A stretch of 32,149 nucleotides of DNA from assembly GCA_010029775.1 (NCBI GenBank), contig RGWK01000004.1, positions 1 through 32,149 on the forward strand, given 5' to 3'. Each line of letters starts with the position of its first letter. Position 1 is the stretch's first letter. A program made the position numbers and the translations under genes. Positions 1 to 7,724 of the stretch are shown piece by piece. The notes beneath the pieces were generated by a model. The model made no database searches and had not been told where the DNA came from. It saw only the letters and a program-made list of their open reading frames with translations. The stretch comes from Gammaproteobacteria bacterium. Lineage in GTDB: Bacteria; Pseudomonadota; Gammaproteobacteria; Steroidobacterales; Steroidobacteraceae.

Positions 1-1737
1 GAGCCGGCTCAAATCCTGACGTAGCAGCGTCGGCACGAGGTCGATGCGTTTGTTTGGGGTCCAGAGTCGCTGCGGTAACGAGGGTTGCAACGGCCCGAGG
101 TCGATGCCATGCGGTTCGCGGACAATGCGGCTGAGCGTGAGGCCGCCCGAGAGCGGATTCCACCCGGCGCCTCGTTCGCCTGTGCGGATGCCGAGCGCGA
201 TGGTGCGTTTGGGCGTCAACCACCGTGTTGCCAGGCGCGTGAGCGCAGCAGGACGGCGCGCAGGGTCGAGAGACTCGAGCCGCGAGGCGAGCGCTTCGCA
301 GATTTCCCAATCGTGGCGTTGATCAGCTTGCCGCGGGAACAATGGCTCACAGTATTTGACTGTGTTGCGGATCGCGAGCATGTGGAATACGAGATCGAAA
401 TGGTCCCGCTCGAGCGCGAAGGTCGGCGGCAGGATGAGATGCGCATGGCGCGTGGTTTCGTTGATGTAGAAGTCGATCGACAGCATGAACTCGAGCTGCG
501 GCAACGCTGCCGCCAACTGGTTGCCGTTGGGTGTCGAGAGCACCGGATTTCCCGCCGCGGTGACAAGACCACGGATTTGGCCTTTGCCCGGAGTCAGGAT
601 TTCTTCGGCCAGCGCCGCGACCGGGTACTCGCCGCTGAATTCCGGCAGTCCACGAACGCGGGTCCGGCGCTTGGCGAAAGACCCGGGTGTGCCGAAGCCG
701 ACGCCGCTACGACGCGTATCCAGCGCGGGTGAGGTAAAGAGTGCGCCCCCTTCGCGATCGAGGTTGCCCGTGACAATGTTGAGCACTTGGATCAACCACT
801 GTGACAGCGCGCCGAAGGCCTGCGTTGATACCCCCATTCGTCCGTAGCAAACGGCAGCCGGCGAGCCAGCAAAGTCACGCGCAAGTTGGCGGATGCGTGT
901 GGCCTCGACACCAGTAGGGCCGGCCACGCGTTCGGGTGGCCACTCCGCACAGATCGCACGCAGTTCATCGAGACCGTCGAGCGAGGTGGCAAGGCGGCCG
1001 GGGGCAGCGAGATTTTCGGCAAAGATCACCTGCAGCAGCGCGAGTAGCAGCAGTGCGTCGGTCCCTGGCGTGACGAACAAATGGGTATCGGCCATGTCCG
1101 CCGTTTCCGAGCGCCGCGGATCAACGACTACCAGTCTGCCGCCACGCGTGCGCAAGGCCTTCAGCCGCCGCGCCACATCCGGCGCCGTCATCAGACTGCC
1201 ATTCGAGACCACGGGATTGGCACCGAGCACCAGCAGAAATTGCGTGCGATCGATATCCGGGATCGGGATCATCAGCTGGTGGCCGTACAGCAACCATGAC
1301 ACCAGGTGATGCGGCAACTGGTCGACCGAGGTGGCCGAGTACCGATTTCGACTGCGCAGTGCGCGCAGCAGCCGCGCTCCGCCCATCAGGCCGGTGTAAC
1401 TGTGTACCTGCGGGTTGCCGATGTAACTGCCGACGGCTTCCGAACCGTATTCACGCTGAATGGCGAGCAGCCGCTCGGCGGCTTCGTCGAGCGCTTCATC
1501 CCAGGAGATCTCTCGCCAGGTATCGCCTTCGCGTCGCACCGGTCGACGCAGTCGGTCGGGATCCTCGTGTACGTCTTTCAGCGCCAGTGCTTTCGGGCAG
1601 ATATGCCCGCGGCTGAATGGATCAGCTTCATCGCCACGGATCGAAACAATTTCGCGACCGCGATGGCGGATTTCCACTCCGCACATCGCCTCGCACAGGT
1701 GGCAGGTCCGGTAATGGATCGCGACAGAGTCTGACAT
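1..1737 (-). CDS. Molybdopterin-dependent oxidoreductase, formate dehydrogenase/BisC-like (3' end outside window)
   Basis: Reading leftward from ATG at 1737, the frame is open for 579 codons to base 1, so the C-terminus lies outside the window. The N-terminus carries a [4Fe-4S] ligand set, C12-x2-C15-x3-C19-x27-C47, followed by Pro-Lys-Ala, as in formate dehydrogenase/nitrate reductase alpha subunits. Further on are molybdopterin-fold segments: VLGANPVVSNGSLMT (about residue 180), VVDPRRSET, TPGTDALLLL, and in the second half AAGNPVLSTPNGN and HLILPPTFALERD. No Tat or Sec signal is visible, so it is probably cytoplasmic. Where related enzymes carry a Cys/Sec ligand to molybdenum, the aligned stretch appears to read SVDQLPHHL, with no cysteine; this alignment is by eye. 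The substrate is unknown. It is divergent from the yghU-like gene, with 78 bp between start codons. Confidence 0.88.
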   Translation of the reverse strand, partial: MSDSVAIHYRTCHLCEAMCGVEIRHRGREIVSIRGDEADPFSRGHICPKALALKDVHEDPDRLRRPVRREGDTWREISWDEALDEAAERLLAIQREYGSEAVGSYIGNPQVHSYTGLMGGARLLRALRSRNRYSATSVDQLPHHLVSWLLYGHQLMIPIPDIDRTQFLLVLGANPVVSNGSLMTAPDVARRLKALRTRGGRLVVVDPRRSETADMADTHLFVTPGTDALLLLALLQVIFAENLAAPGRLATSLDGLDELRAICAEWPPERVAGPTGVEATRIRQLARDFAGSPAAVCYGRMGVSTQAFGALSQWLIQVLNIVTGNLDREGGALFTSPALDTRRSGVGFGTPGSFAKRRTRVRGLPEFSGEYPVAALAEEILTPGKGQIRGLVTAAGNPVLSTPNGNQLAAALPQLEFMLSIDFYINETTRHAHLILPPTFALERDHFDLVFHMLAIRNTVKYCEPLFPRQADQRHDWEICEALASRLESLDPARRPAALTRLATRWLTPKRTIALGIRTGERGAGWNPLSGGLTLSRIVREPHGIDLGPLQPSLPQRLWTPNKRIDLVPTLLRQDLSRL

Positions 1738-1815
1738 CGGCCGATTATTGACCATTTGCTTGGTAACATCACTCCGTCTACGAGTCAGCCGTCTTCAGGC
1801 GAGGGTATGTAGCGC

Positions 1816-2652
1816 ATGAGCACCGAGTACACACCACCCAAAGTTTGGGTTTGGAATCGAACCAACGGCGGCAAGTTCGCCAACATCAACCGTCCGACGG
1901 CCGGGTCTACCCACGACAAGGAATTGCCGCGCGGCCGCAACCCCTTGCAGTTGTATTCGCTGGGCACGCCCAACGGCGTCAAGGTTACGGTGATGCTCGA
2001 AGAGCTGCTTGCTGCGGGACACTCCGGTGCCGAGTACGATGCCTGGCTCATCAACATCGGTGAGGGCGATCAATTCGGCAGTGGCTTCGTCGCGGTGAAC
2101 CCGAATTCGAAGATCCCGGCACTGCTCGATCTCAGCACCTCACCATCGACGCGGGTGTTCGAGTCCGGATCCATCCTCGTTTATCTGGCCGAAAAATTCG
2201 GTGCCTTTCTGCCGCGCGAGGCCGCAGCACGCGCCGAGTGTTTGTCGTGGCTCTTCTGGCAGATGGGCAGTACGCCGTATCTGGGCGGCGGCTTCGGACA
2301 CTTCTATGCCTACGCGCCGCAGAAATGGGAATACCCGATCGATCGGTTCGCGCTTGAGGTCAAGCGCCAACTCGATGTGCTCGATCGTAATCTGGCGACC
2401 CGTCGCTATGTGGCGGGCGAGGAGTACAGCATTGCCGATATGGCGGTATTCCCGTGGTACGGGGGTCTCGTGCTCAACAACCTGTACAACGCTGCAGAGT
2501 TTCTCGAGGTGGCAAGCTATCGCCACGTGGTGCGCTGGGCGAGCGAGCTGCGCGAGCGACCGGCCGTGCAGCGCGGGCAGCGGGTCAATCGGACCTGGGG
2601 GCCCGAAGAACTGCAGGTGCGTGAGCGGCACTCGGCGGCGGATTTTCGGTGA
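1816..2652 (+). CDS. yghU: Glutathione S-transferase, YghU family (disulfide-bond oxidoreductase)
   Basis: The 278-residue product is very close to E. coli YghU, a GST-fold enzyme that binds two glutathiones and has thiol-disulfide and organic peroxide reductase activity. Shared blocks visible here are FANINRPTAGSTHDKELP (20-37), LQLYSLGTPNGVKVT (thioredoxin-fold start), AEYDAWLINIGEGDQFGSGF, NPNSKIPALLD, FESGSILVYLAEKFG (glutathione-binding Glu-Ser), and in the helical domain FWQMGSTPYLGGGFGHFY and YSIADMAVFPWYG. The long N-terminal extension before the thioredoxin fold is typical of YghU and separates it from other GSTs. It is cytoplasmic, with no signal peptide. The last 68 bp overlap the antisense 3' end of the next gene. 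It is probably a redox-defence gene unrelated to the DUF1838 cluster. Confidence 0.93.
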   Translation: MSTEYTPPKVWVWNRTNGGKFANINRPTAGSTHDKELPRGRNPLQLYSLGTPNGVKVTVMLEELLAAGHSGAEYDAWLINIGEGDQFGSGFVAVNPNSKIPALLDLSTSPSTRVFESGSILVYLAEKFGAFLPREAAARAECLSWLFWQMGSTPYLGGGFGHFYAYAPQKWEYPIDRFALEVKRQLDVLDRNLATRRYVAGEEYSIADMAVFPWYGGLVLNNLYNAAEFLEVASYRHVVRWASELRERPAVQRGQRVNRTWGPEELQVRERHSAADFR

Positions 2653-3196
2653 TGGCAAACAGGCTGCGCGTGTCGGCAGGCACCGCGCCGTAGCGCAGGA
2701 AAATCACGATGCCCTCGATAAAGCCCAGCGTGTAGAGCAGGGCGGTGGCGCGCAGCAACCAGCTCGTATCGATCACGAACGAAGCGAACACCACGAGCAC
2801 CACACCCACGGCGGCGGTACGGTTCAGGTGGGTATGGAGCAAAATCAACCGACCGCATTTGAACCACGACACGGCGAGCATCAGACCCAGCATACCGATG
2901 GCCAGCGCGATGAAGGCGAGGTTGGCCCTCACGACCGCCGGGAACCACTGATACAGCAGCAACGCGGCGCAAGGGTAAAACACGAGATCAGCGACTCCAT
3001 CGAGCATGGCGCCGCGCTCGCTCGTCTGTTGCCAGCGACGGGCCAGCCATCCGTCCAGAAAATCACTGAGCCCCAGCAGCGCAAACCACGTGAGCAGCGC
3101 GGTCTGGTTCGTCTGCGTATCGAAGACGAACAGCAGGGGCGAGCCAAAGAACCGAAAGATCGACAGGGCATTGGGCAGATTCACGGCCGGCATCAT
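2585..3196 (-). CDS. CDP-alcohol phosphatidyltransferase family membrane protein
   Basis: This integral membrane enzyme of phospholipid head-group transfer contains the complete family signature D-G-x2-A-R-x8-G-x3-D-x3-D, seen as DGWLAR, then GAMLD and GVAD, about 45-70 residues in. These acidic residues bind the metal and the CDP-diacylglycerol pyrophosphate. Hydrophobic helices flank the motif (LLTWFALLGLSDF, FIALAIGMLGLMLAV, AAVGVVLVVFASFVI, ATALLYTLGFIEGIVIFL). I chose the ATG pair at 3196/3193, directly before PAVNLPNALSIFR, the usual family N-terminus. An upstream GTG at 3250 would overlap the divergent gene. Whether it makes phosphatidylglycerophosphate, phosphatidylinositol-type lipid or something else cannot be told. 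The C-terminal tail (about 22 residues, Pro/Ala-rich) is encoded antisense to the yghU 3' end. Confidence 0.8.
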   Translation of the reverse strand: MMPAVNLPNALSIFRFFGSPLLFVFDTQTNQTALLTWFALLGLSDFLDGWLARRWQQTSERGAMLDGVADLVFYPCAALLLYQWFPAVVRANLAFIALAIGMLGLMLAVSWFKCGRLILLHTHLNRTAAVGVVLVVFASFVIDTSWLLRATALLYTLGFIEGIVIFLRYGAVPADTRSLFAITENPPPSAAHAPAVLRAPRSD

Positions 3197-3243
3197 GCCC
3201 ACATGGCCCGGCGTTCGGCAAAGGCCGTACACTCTGCAGATCG

Positions 3244-4317
3244 ATGACACGTCGCAACACCATTGCCGCGCTACTGCTCAGCGGTTGCGGGTCGGCGCTG
3301 ATCGCTGGCCCTGCGTCCGCGCCGCCGACCCCTGTGGGGACCTCGCCCGTTGCCGGCTACACGGAGGCGCTCGATCGCGGCTGGCTGGAGGCTGTCATCA
3401 CGGTGCGGCAGCCAGAAGCCGTACTGCAGTTGGCCGAGCAGGTCGCCGGTTGGCAGATTGAAGCCCTGCCCGCGGCTGACACGGCTGCAGGGGCCGCCGC
3501 CAGCGCGGCGCGCGAGTGGCGCGTCGGCGATGCTTCCGGTCAACCGGGGGTGCTGCGGGTGATCGAGGCACGCGCATCGGCTGCAGGAACCTCCGCACGG
3601 TCCGTGCGCGCCTCGGCTCAACCCTGGGATACGGGCGGACACTTCAGCGTGATGACGCGTTCCAATGATGCCGAGGGTCGCTGGCGAAAGGCTGAATCGC
3701 TCGGTTGGGGCGCCTGGAACGCGCCGGTGGAACTGGATTTCGCAGGGGTGCGGCTCGCCAATGTCATCTTGCGCGGGCCCGAGGGTGTCAACGTCTCTAT
3801 CTATGAACGACGCGCGCCACGGTTGCCCGATGCGCCGGATCTGCGTGGGCTGCGTCGTCCGTTCAATGCGATGCAGATCGTGCGCGACCCGGCTGCCGCT
3901 CGGCGCTTTTATGTAGACATTTTGAAATTCGAGGTCCTGAACGAGGGGCGTTATCGCGGTGCGCCCGGTGTCGCCAACAATTTCGGCATGCCGGCCAACC
4001 TCGCAGGCGAGGTCGTGCTCGATTACATGATCGTGGCGCCGGTCAAGAACGGACCCACGCAAATTGAGGTGGTGCGATTCAATGGTATCGAGGGGCGTGC
4101 CTTGCCGACCGATCCGGCACCTACGCTCGGCATCACGGCGCTGCGCTTTCCGGTGAGCCGTCTCGCACTTATCGAGGAGCGGCTGCGCGCGGCGAACTGG
4201 CCGCTGCTGCAAGAAGCGACCGTACGGCAACTGGCGCCGTACGGTCGCGTGCGTTCGCTGAGTGTGAGCTCGCCTGAGGGTGCGGTTCTCGAGTTCTTCG
4301 AACTCAGCGCCCCATGA
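3244..4317 (+). CDS. Exported VOC (glyoxalase/bleomycin-resistance fold) family protein
   Basis: The 357-residue protein has an N-terminal export signal. Basic MTRR is followed by a hydrophobic stretch and either a lipobox (LSGC, Cys15) or a Sec cleavage site near AGPASA, so lipoprotein versus soluble periplasmic is open. Two VOC-like halves can be seen. The first (about 45-195) begins YTEALDRGWLEAVITV and ends GPEGVNVSIYER. The second (about 205-355) has FNAMQIVRDPAAARRFYVDILKF, the typical strand-helix start of a VOC module, and ends SSPEGAVLEFFEL. VOC proteins bind metal and act as isomerases, dioxygenases, hydrolases or binding proteins; which applies here is not evident. The start is fixed by the signal peptide. 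The 3' end overlaps the convergent DUF1838 gene by 14 bp. It is one of three VOC-family proteins in the window. Confidence 0.75.
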   Translation: MTRRNTIAALLLSGCGSALIAGPASAPPTPVGTSPVAGYTEALDRGWLEAVITVRQPEAVLQLAEQVAGWQIEALPAADTAAGAAASAAREWRVGDASGQPGVLRVIEARASAAGTSARSVRASAQPWDTGGHFSVMTRSNDAEGRWRKAESLGWGAWNAPVELDFAGVRLANVILRGPEGVNVSIYERRAPRLPDAPDLRGLRRPFNAMQIVRDPAAARRFYVDILKFEVLNEGRYRGAPGVANNFGMPANLAGEVVLDYMIVAPVKNGPTQIEVVRFNGIEGRALPTDPAPTLGITALRFPVSRLALIEERLRAANWPLLQEATVRQLAPYGRVRSLSVSSPEGAVLEFFELSAP

Positions 4318-5239
4318 TGGGCTGCCCCGGCCCGTACTTGGCCATGTACTCGGCGAAGTCGATGCGCGGTTTTGTCCACGACTTCAGATCAAAGATTTCC
4401 GGTGTTTTCTTTTCGAGCGCCAAGCGGGCACCGCGCGGCAGATCGTCGAGGCTGCGCAGCTTCGTGCCGAGGCCTTTGCCCCAGGTGCGCCCCGGTGTTT
4501 TGCCCATGCCGAGCCAGGGGTGAAAGCTGACCAGGTTCTGGAACTGCACCGTCGACAGGGCACTCGATTTGCCAGGATCCTGGATGTCGCGTAGGTCAGC
4601 GGCAAAAAAGTAATGCGAGTCCCAGTAGAACATGGGGCCGCCGGCTTCCTTCGGCCACTTGTCTTCTTTGAACGGATTAGGGAACGAAAAGGACGACTGG
4701 TTGGGTGCGAGCACCTTGCCGGCGATCACGTCGATGCGCATGTCCTTGGGTTTGAGAGTCGCCTCAGGTCCGGTGACGATGCCGTCGGGACCGATTTCCA
4801 CCGAAAGCGGGCCGCCGGCGAATTGCCAGATCTCACGCTTCTCGCCGGTGACGGGATTGACCCAATGATCGACGAGCTCATCGGTGTCGAAGGCGGTGTA
4901 GGCGCCCACCTCGCGCACCAGGCACTTGTAGTTGCCGTTCGGCAGCGGAGACCACGATCCCGCGGCGAGGTTCTGCATGGTCAGCATGGGCTTCAGATTG
5001 CCGTCATTGAGCCACAGGTACAGGTGCAGTCGTGTGAAGGTGTAGACCGTCTCTTCGGCAATCGAGCCCTTGAGTTTGGCGAGCAGGCGGGCCCGCGCTT
5101 TGGGGTCCTCCAGTTGCAGTGCCGACACTCCACTCGATGTGGCAGCCACGGCAGGCGAGATCATCGAGGCGGCCATCGATCCGCCTATGGCGACCGAGGC
5201 GCCGAGTACTGAGCGACGCGAAATACCCATGTCCGACAT
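4304..5239 (-). CDS. DUF1838 family protein, Tat-exported (paralogue A)
   Basis: The 311-residue protein begins with a twin-arginine signal (ISRRSVLGA, Arg8-Arg9, then a Gly/Ala/Ser hydrophobic core ending near SPAVAA), so export of a folded protein to the periplasm is predicted. The ATG at 5239 is preceded by a strong GAGGGGG ribosome site; upstream in-frame starts lack one. Features of DUF1838 are YTFTRLHLYLWL (about 55-70), the VREVGAYTAFDTDELVDHWVNP region, and NPVTGEKREIW, the family's asparagine-proline turn. It ends with a Lys/Pro-rich tail, WTKPRIDFAEYMAKYGPG. No function is known for the family, so no reaction is proposed. It is transcribed divergently from paralogue B across 98 bp. 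It is the least similar by eye to the other four and keeps a longer middle region (FPNPFKEDKWPKE). Confidence 0.75.
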   Translation of the reverse strand: MSDMGISRRSVLGASVAIGGSMAASMISPAVAATSSGVSALQLEDPKARARLLAKLKGSIAEETVYTFTRLHLYLWLNDGNLKPMLTMQNLAAGSWSPLPNGNYKCLVREVGAYTAFDTDELVDHWVNPVTGEKREIWQFAGGPLSVEIGPDGIVTGPEATLKPKDMRIDVIAGKVLAPNQSSFSFPNPFKEDKWPKEAGGPMFYWDSHYFFAADLRDIQDPGKSSALSTVQFQNLVSFHPWLGMGKTPGRTWGKGLGTKLRSLDDLPRGARLALEKKTPEIFDLKSWTKPRIDFAEYMAKYGPGQPIMGR

Positions 5240-5337
5240 GTGAACCCCCTCGAAAAATGAGCCCTGAACATAACGCAAGCCGATGCGTCTTGTCCTTGGC
5301 GACGTTACCCTGTCCTCCTGTTGCTCAAGGGGGTCAA
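5240..5337. promoter_or_regulatory. Shared upstream region of two divergent DUF1838 genes
   Basis: These 98 bp separate the start codons of paralogues A (leftward) and B (rightward). Both genes have near-identical strong ribosome sites, GAGGGGGTTCAC before A and AAGGGGGTCAA before B. For the leftward gene a sigma70-like pair can be proposed: TATGTT (plus-strand 5267-5272) and AGGACA (plus-strand 5291-5296), 18 bp apart. I see no equally good pair for the rightward operon. No operator palindrome is obvious. The promoter assignment is inference from consensus matching only. Confidence 0.35.
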
Positions 5338-6213
5338 ATGAGCGAAGCCACTGCATGGTCCAGACGTGAGGCCTTGGCCGGCCTCGGGCTGCTCGCGGTG
5401 TCGGGCGGCATGGCGCACGCGGCGGGTTCTGCAGCGTCAAGCGCACCGGCTGCTTCAGAGCCGTCAATCGTGCCTGCGGAGGTCTTCGCGGACTTCATGC
5501 GGCTGCGCACTTCGCCGGAGGGTAGGCCCGTGCTTTGGGTGTATTCCGGTGTGCTGGTCGTCAAGCCCGAGGGCGAAGTGGCGCGGACGCTGGCGCGCAT
5601 CGAGGGCTTGAGTCGCTCGTTTGCGGTCGCGCAGCCTGACGGCAGTTATCTCTGGACGCTCGATGAGGCCGGCTATTACTGCGATCCGCAGACGGGTGAA
5701 GTCGCCTCCTCCCTGTTCAATCCTTTCATCGGCCAAAACGTGGTGCCGAAACACTATCGCTCGCCGCAGACGCTGCGCTTTAGCCGCAACGGAATTATCC
5801 CCGGTCGCGAACTGCCACCCGGCATCGACTTTCGCGGCGAAATCACGCGCCTCGGGGAGGTCGCGGGAACCGTGGCTTTAACCGAAGATTTGTACGTGCG
5901 CATGGGCGCTACGGCAGCGACGGCGGATCGCCCGGCTCGTCCCGTGCGCTTCGCCAACTCGCTTGCGACCTTCACGACGTTACGGCGCAACCTGCAGCGC
6001 CCTGCCAACGAGTGGGTCGACTGCCAGTTCAACTACACGACCCTCAACACGTTCGTAGATTGGTTGCAGATGGGCGGTCGCGCGGGCGTGCAGGACATGC
6101 GACTCGTCGGCATCAAGTGTCGACTCGAGGATCGCGAGGCAGTACCGAGCAGTTTGCGCGCGCGCATCGAGCGCGAACATCCGGATTTGCTCAAGGGGAG
6201 TGAGCGCACATGA
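5338..6213 (+). CDS. DUF1838 family protein, Tat-exported (paralogue B)
   Basis: The 291-residue protein has a twin-arginine signal, WSRREALAGLGLL (Arg9-Arg10), ending near MAHAAG. The ATG at 5338 follows AAGGGGGTCAA. The mature part shows the DUF1838 layout: FMRLRTSPEGRPVLWVYSG at the N-terminus, YLWTLDEAGYYCDPQTGEV, then LFNPFIGQ in place of the usual NPxTGE turn. EDLYVRMGA and FANSLATFTTL follow mid-protein, and WLQMGGRAGVQDMRL lies near the C-terminus. The W-x2-M-G motif near the end is shared in form with paralogues C (WMLMG) and D (WMNMG). It is probably the first gene of the long rightward operon, and its TGA overlaps the ATG of the next gene (ATGA at 6210). Catalytic activity is not established for this family. 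Confidence 0.78.
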   Translation: MSEATAWSRREALAGLGLLAVSGGMAHAAGSAASSAPAASEPSIVPAEVFADFMRLRTSPEGRPVLWVYSGVLVVKPEGEVARTLARIEGLSRSFAVAQPDGSYLWTLDEAGYYCDPQTGEVASSLFNPFIGQNVVPKHYRSPQTLRFSRNGIIPGRELPPGIDFRGEITRLGEVAGTVALTEDLYVRMGATAATADRPARPVRFANSLATFTTLRRNLQRPANEWVDCQFNYTTLNTFVDWLQMGGRAGVQDMRLVGIKCRLEDREAVPSSLRARIEREHPDLLKGSERT

Positions 6214-7160
6214 TCGATCGACGCAGCCTCTTGCAAGGCGTGGGCTTCGCTGCGCTATTGCAGTCACCGGTGCTGGCCGAGGCGGCCGCTATGGTCGCCT
6301 CCGGGGGCGTGCCCGGCGCTGCGCCGGGTGCGCTTGATCTGCGCACCGCGCAGGGAAACGTGCGGGCAATGGCCAAGATGTCCGCCACGCTCGCTGCCGA
6401 TGGACACAAGCATGGCTGGTACAGCGGCGTGCTGATGGGTGTGGTGCCCGGGCAGGCGGTGCGCGAGCTCGTGGGCGTCATCGGCATGAGCACGCAGCGG
6501 CTGCGCGCGGTTCCGGAGCAGGGGGGTTATCAGCTGTTGCAGAAGGAGTGCGGCTTCTTCACCGATCTCGGTACCGGTGCCGTGCTCGATCGATGGCTTA
6601 ACCCCTACACCAACGAGTACGTTGAGCCGTTCCACATCGCCAATCCCGCGGTGAACCGCTGGATACTGCCGGTGGTCAAGGAGGAACGGTTCTATGATCG
6701 CGTGCAGAACGACGCGCCTGTGGAGCGACCCTTCGTGTTGCCGTGGAAGCGCGCGGGGGATCGCGTCATGCTTGAGCAACGCACCCACTTTTGGGCCAAC
6801 AACCCGCTGGATCCTGCAGTCTGGAAGCGGGAGAGCAGCGGGCCACGCATCCAGGTCTCCGATTGCATGAGTTACAACGCGCGGTACGATGATCTCGTTG
6901 ATCCGCGGCTCGACAGCGTGGAGTACTCGGGACATTGGGTGCACGTGCGACCGTGGCAGCCGTGGATGCTGATGGGCGCGCATCCGGGGCATTGCCTCTA
7001 TAGCGCGATGACCGGCAGCGCGCTGCGTGCCGAGAACGTGCCGGCCCAGATCCTCGGCATCGTGCGCGAGCGTCTGCCGGAGTTCCTGCAGCCGCCCACC
7101 GAGGTGCGCAAGAGCGAGCCCAGCATGATTCGCTTCATGCGGGAGCGCAAACCCTCGTGA
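6210..7160 (+). CDS. DUF1838 family protein, Tat-exported (paralogue C)
   Basis: The 316-residue protein begins MIDRRSLLQG, a short twin-arginine signal (Arg4-Arg5) with a hydrophobic core to about VLAEA. Family features are clear: YSGVLMGVVPG, GYQLLQKECGFFTDLGTG, RWLNPYTNEYVE (the NPYT-E turn), a middle block with WANNPLDPAVWKRESSGP, and the C-terminal WQPWMLMGAHPGHCLY. It keeps more of the long-form DUF1838 sequence than B or D, including the NPLDP segment. Translation is coupled to B by an ATGA overlap and to the next reading frame by GTGA at 7157. I infer the same compartment and probably the same pathway step or complex as its neighbours; paralogues in one operon suggest different substrates or a hetero-oligomer. 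Confidence 0.8.
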   Translation: MIDRRSLLQGVGFAALLQSPVLAEAAAMVASGGVPGAAPGALDLRTAQGNVRAMAKMSATLAADGHKHGWYSGVLMGVVPGQAVRELVGVIGMSTQRLRAVPEQGGYQLLQKECGFFTDLGTGAVLDRWLNPYTNEYVEPFHIANPAVNRWILPVVKEERFYDRVQNDAPVERPFVLPWKRAGDRVMLEQRTHFWANNPLDPAVWKRESSGPRIQVSDCMSYNARYDDLVDPRLDSVEYSGHWVHVRPWQPWMLMGAHPGHCLYSAMTGSALRAENVPAQILGIVRERLPEFLQPPTEVRKSEPSMIRFMRERKPS

Positions 7161-7724
7161 GCGGTCCCCTGCATCGGCATTACCACGGCAAGATGCTGTA
7201 TCTCACCGATGGCATCGGCGAGATGGGCCGCGAGTTTTTCAATAGACGGACAGTTGCTCGGGACCTCGTGGTTCAACTTCACGACCCGTACCGCCCAGTG
7301 CGAGGGACTCACCTCGCGCGACGGGCGGGTCTCGCAGCGCTTCGAACTCGACGAAGACATCGAGTCCTTTGGCACCCACGCCTTGCACGGCGATGCCTGG
7401 GTCGTGGCCCGTTTGCGTCGATATACCGGACCAATGGAGCGATTTGCGCTCGCGACCTTCACCAATTCGACGCGTGCCAATGGCGCCTCCGGGCCGACAC
7501 TGATCCGTCTCGGTGAGGGCTATTCGCGCATCCACGATCTCGGCGAAGAGACCCTCGCGGTGCCGGCCGGGCAGTTTATTACCCGGCATATCCGCATCGA
7601 TGTGCCCGGTGTCGATGATTTCGAGGTTTGGGCGGGCGGCGAGGATTGCTTGCCGGTGCAACTGCGATCAAAGAATTTACGCCAGACCTATGTGCTGGTG
7701 GATGTGCAGGGAGAGTGGCGATGA
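7157..7724 (+). pseudogene. Unrecognised operon gene split by a frame switch near 7236
   Basis: A GTG at 7157 overlaps the stop of paralogue C (GTGA) and begins SGPLHRHYHGKML, reading well to GIGEMGREF. From about 7236 the protein-like sequence continues in the frame of 7209-7724: SIDGQLLGTSWFNFT, CEGLTSRDGRVSQRFELDE, FGTHALHGDAW, EETLAVPAGQFITRHIRID, ending VLVDVQGEWR. The switch lies in a run of five T (7234-7238). Dropping one T joins the two parts into a protein of about 188 residues. No signal peptide is seen. The C-terminal half recalls DUF3108-like beta-rich proteins, but only by eye. Alternatives are a sequencing slip in the T run, a true frameshift with a small internal deletion, or a shorter gene starting at 7209. 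Its TGA overlaps the ATG of paralogue D. Confidence 0.6.

Noticed and set aside
85-732. Open frames on both strands at the left edge suggesting separate small genes
   Set aside because: They are shadows of the single long minus-strand molybdopterin oxidoreductase frame, which is open from 1737 to base 1 and carries its iron-sulfur motif.
1738-1815. Possible promoter (TTGACC at 1748) between the oxidoreductase and yghU genes
   Set aside because: No -10 hexamer at suitable spacing was found on either strand, so no promoter is called.
2201-3247. 348-codon plus-strand frame running through yghU into the next gene
   Set aside because: Out of frame with clear YghU sequence and antisense to the CDP-alcohol phosphatidyltransferase signature; product is Arg/Gln/His-rich low complexity.
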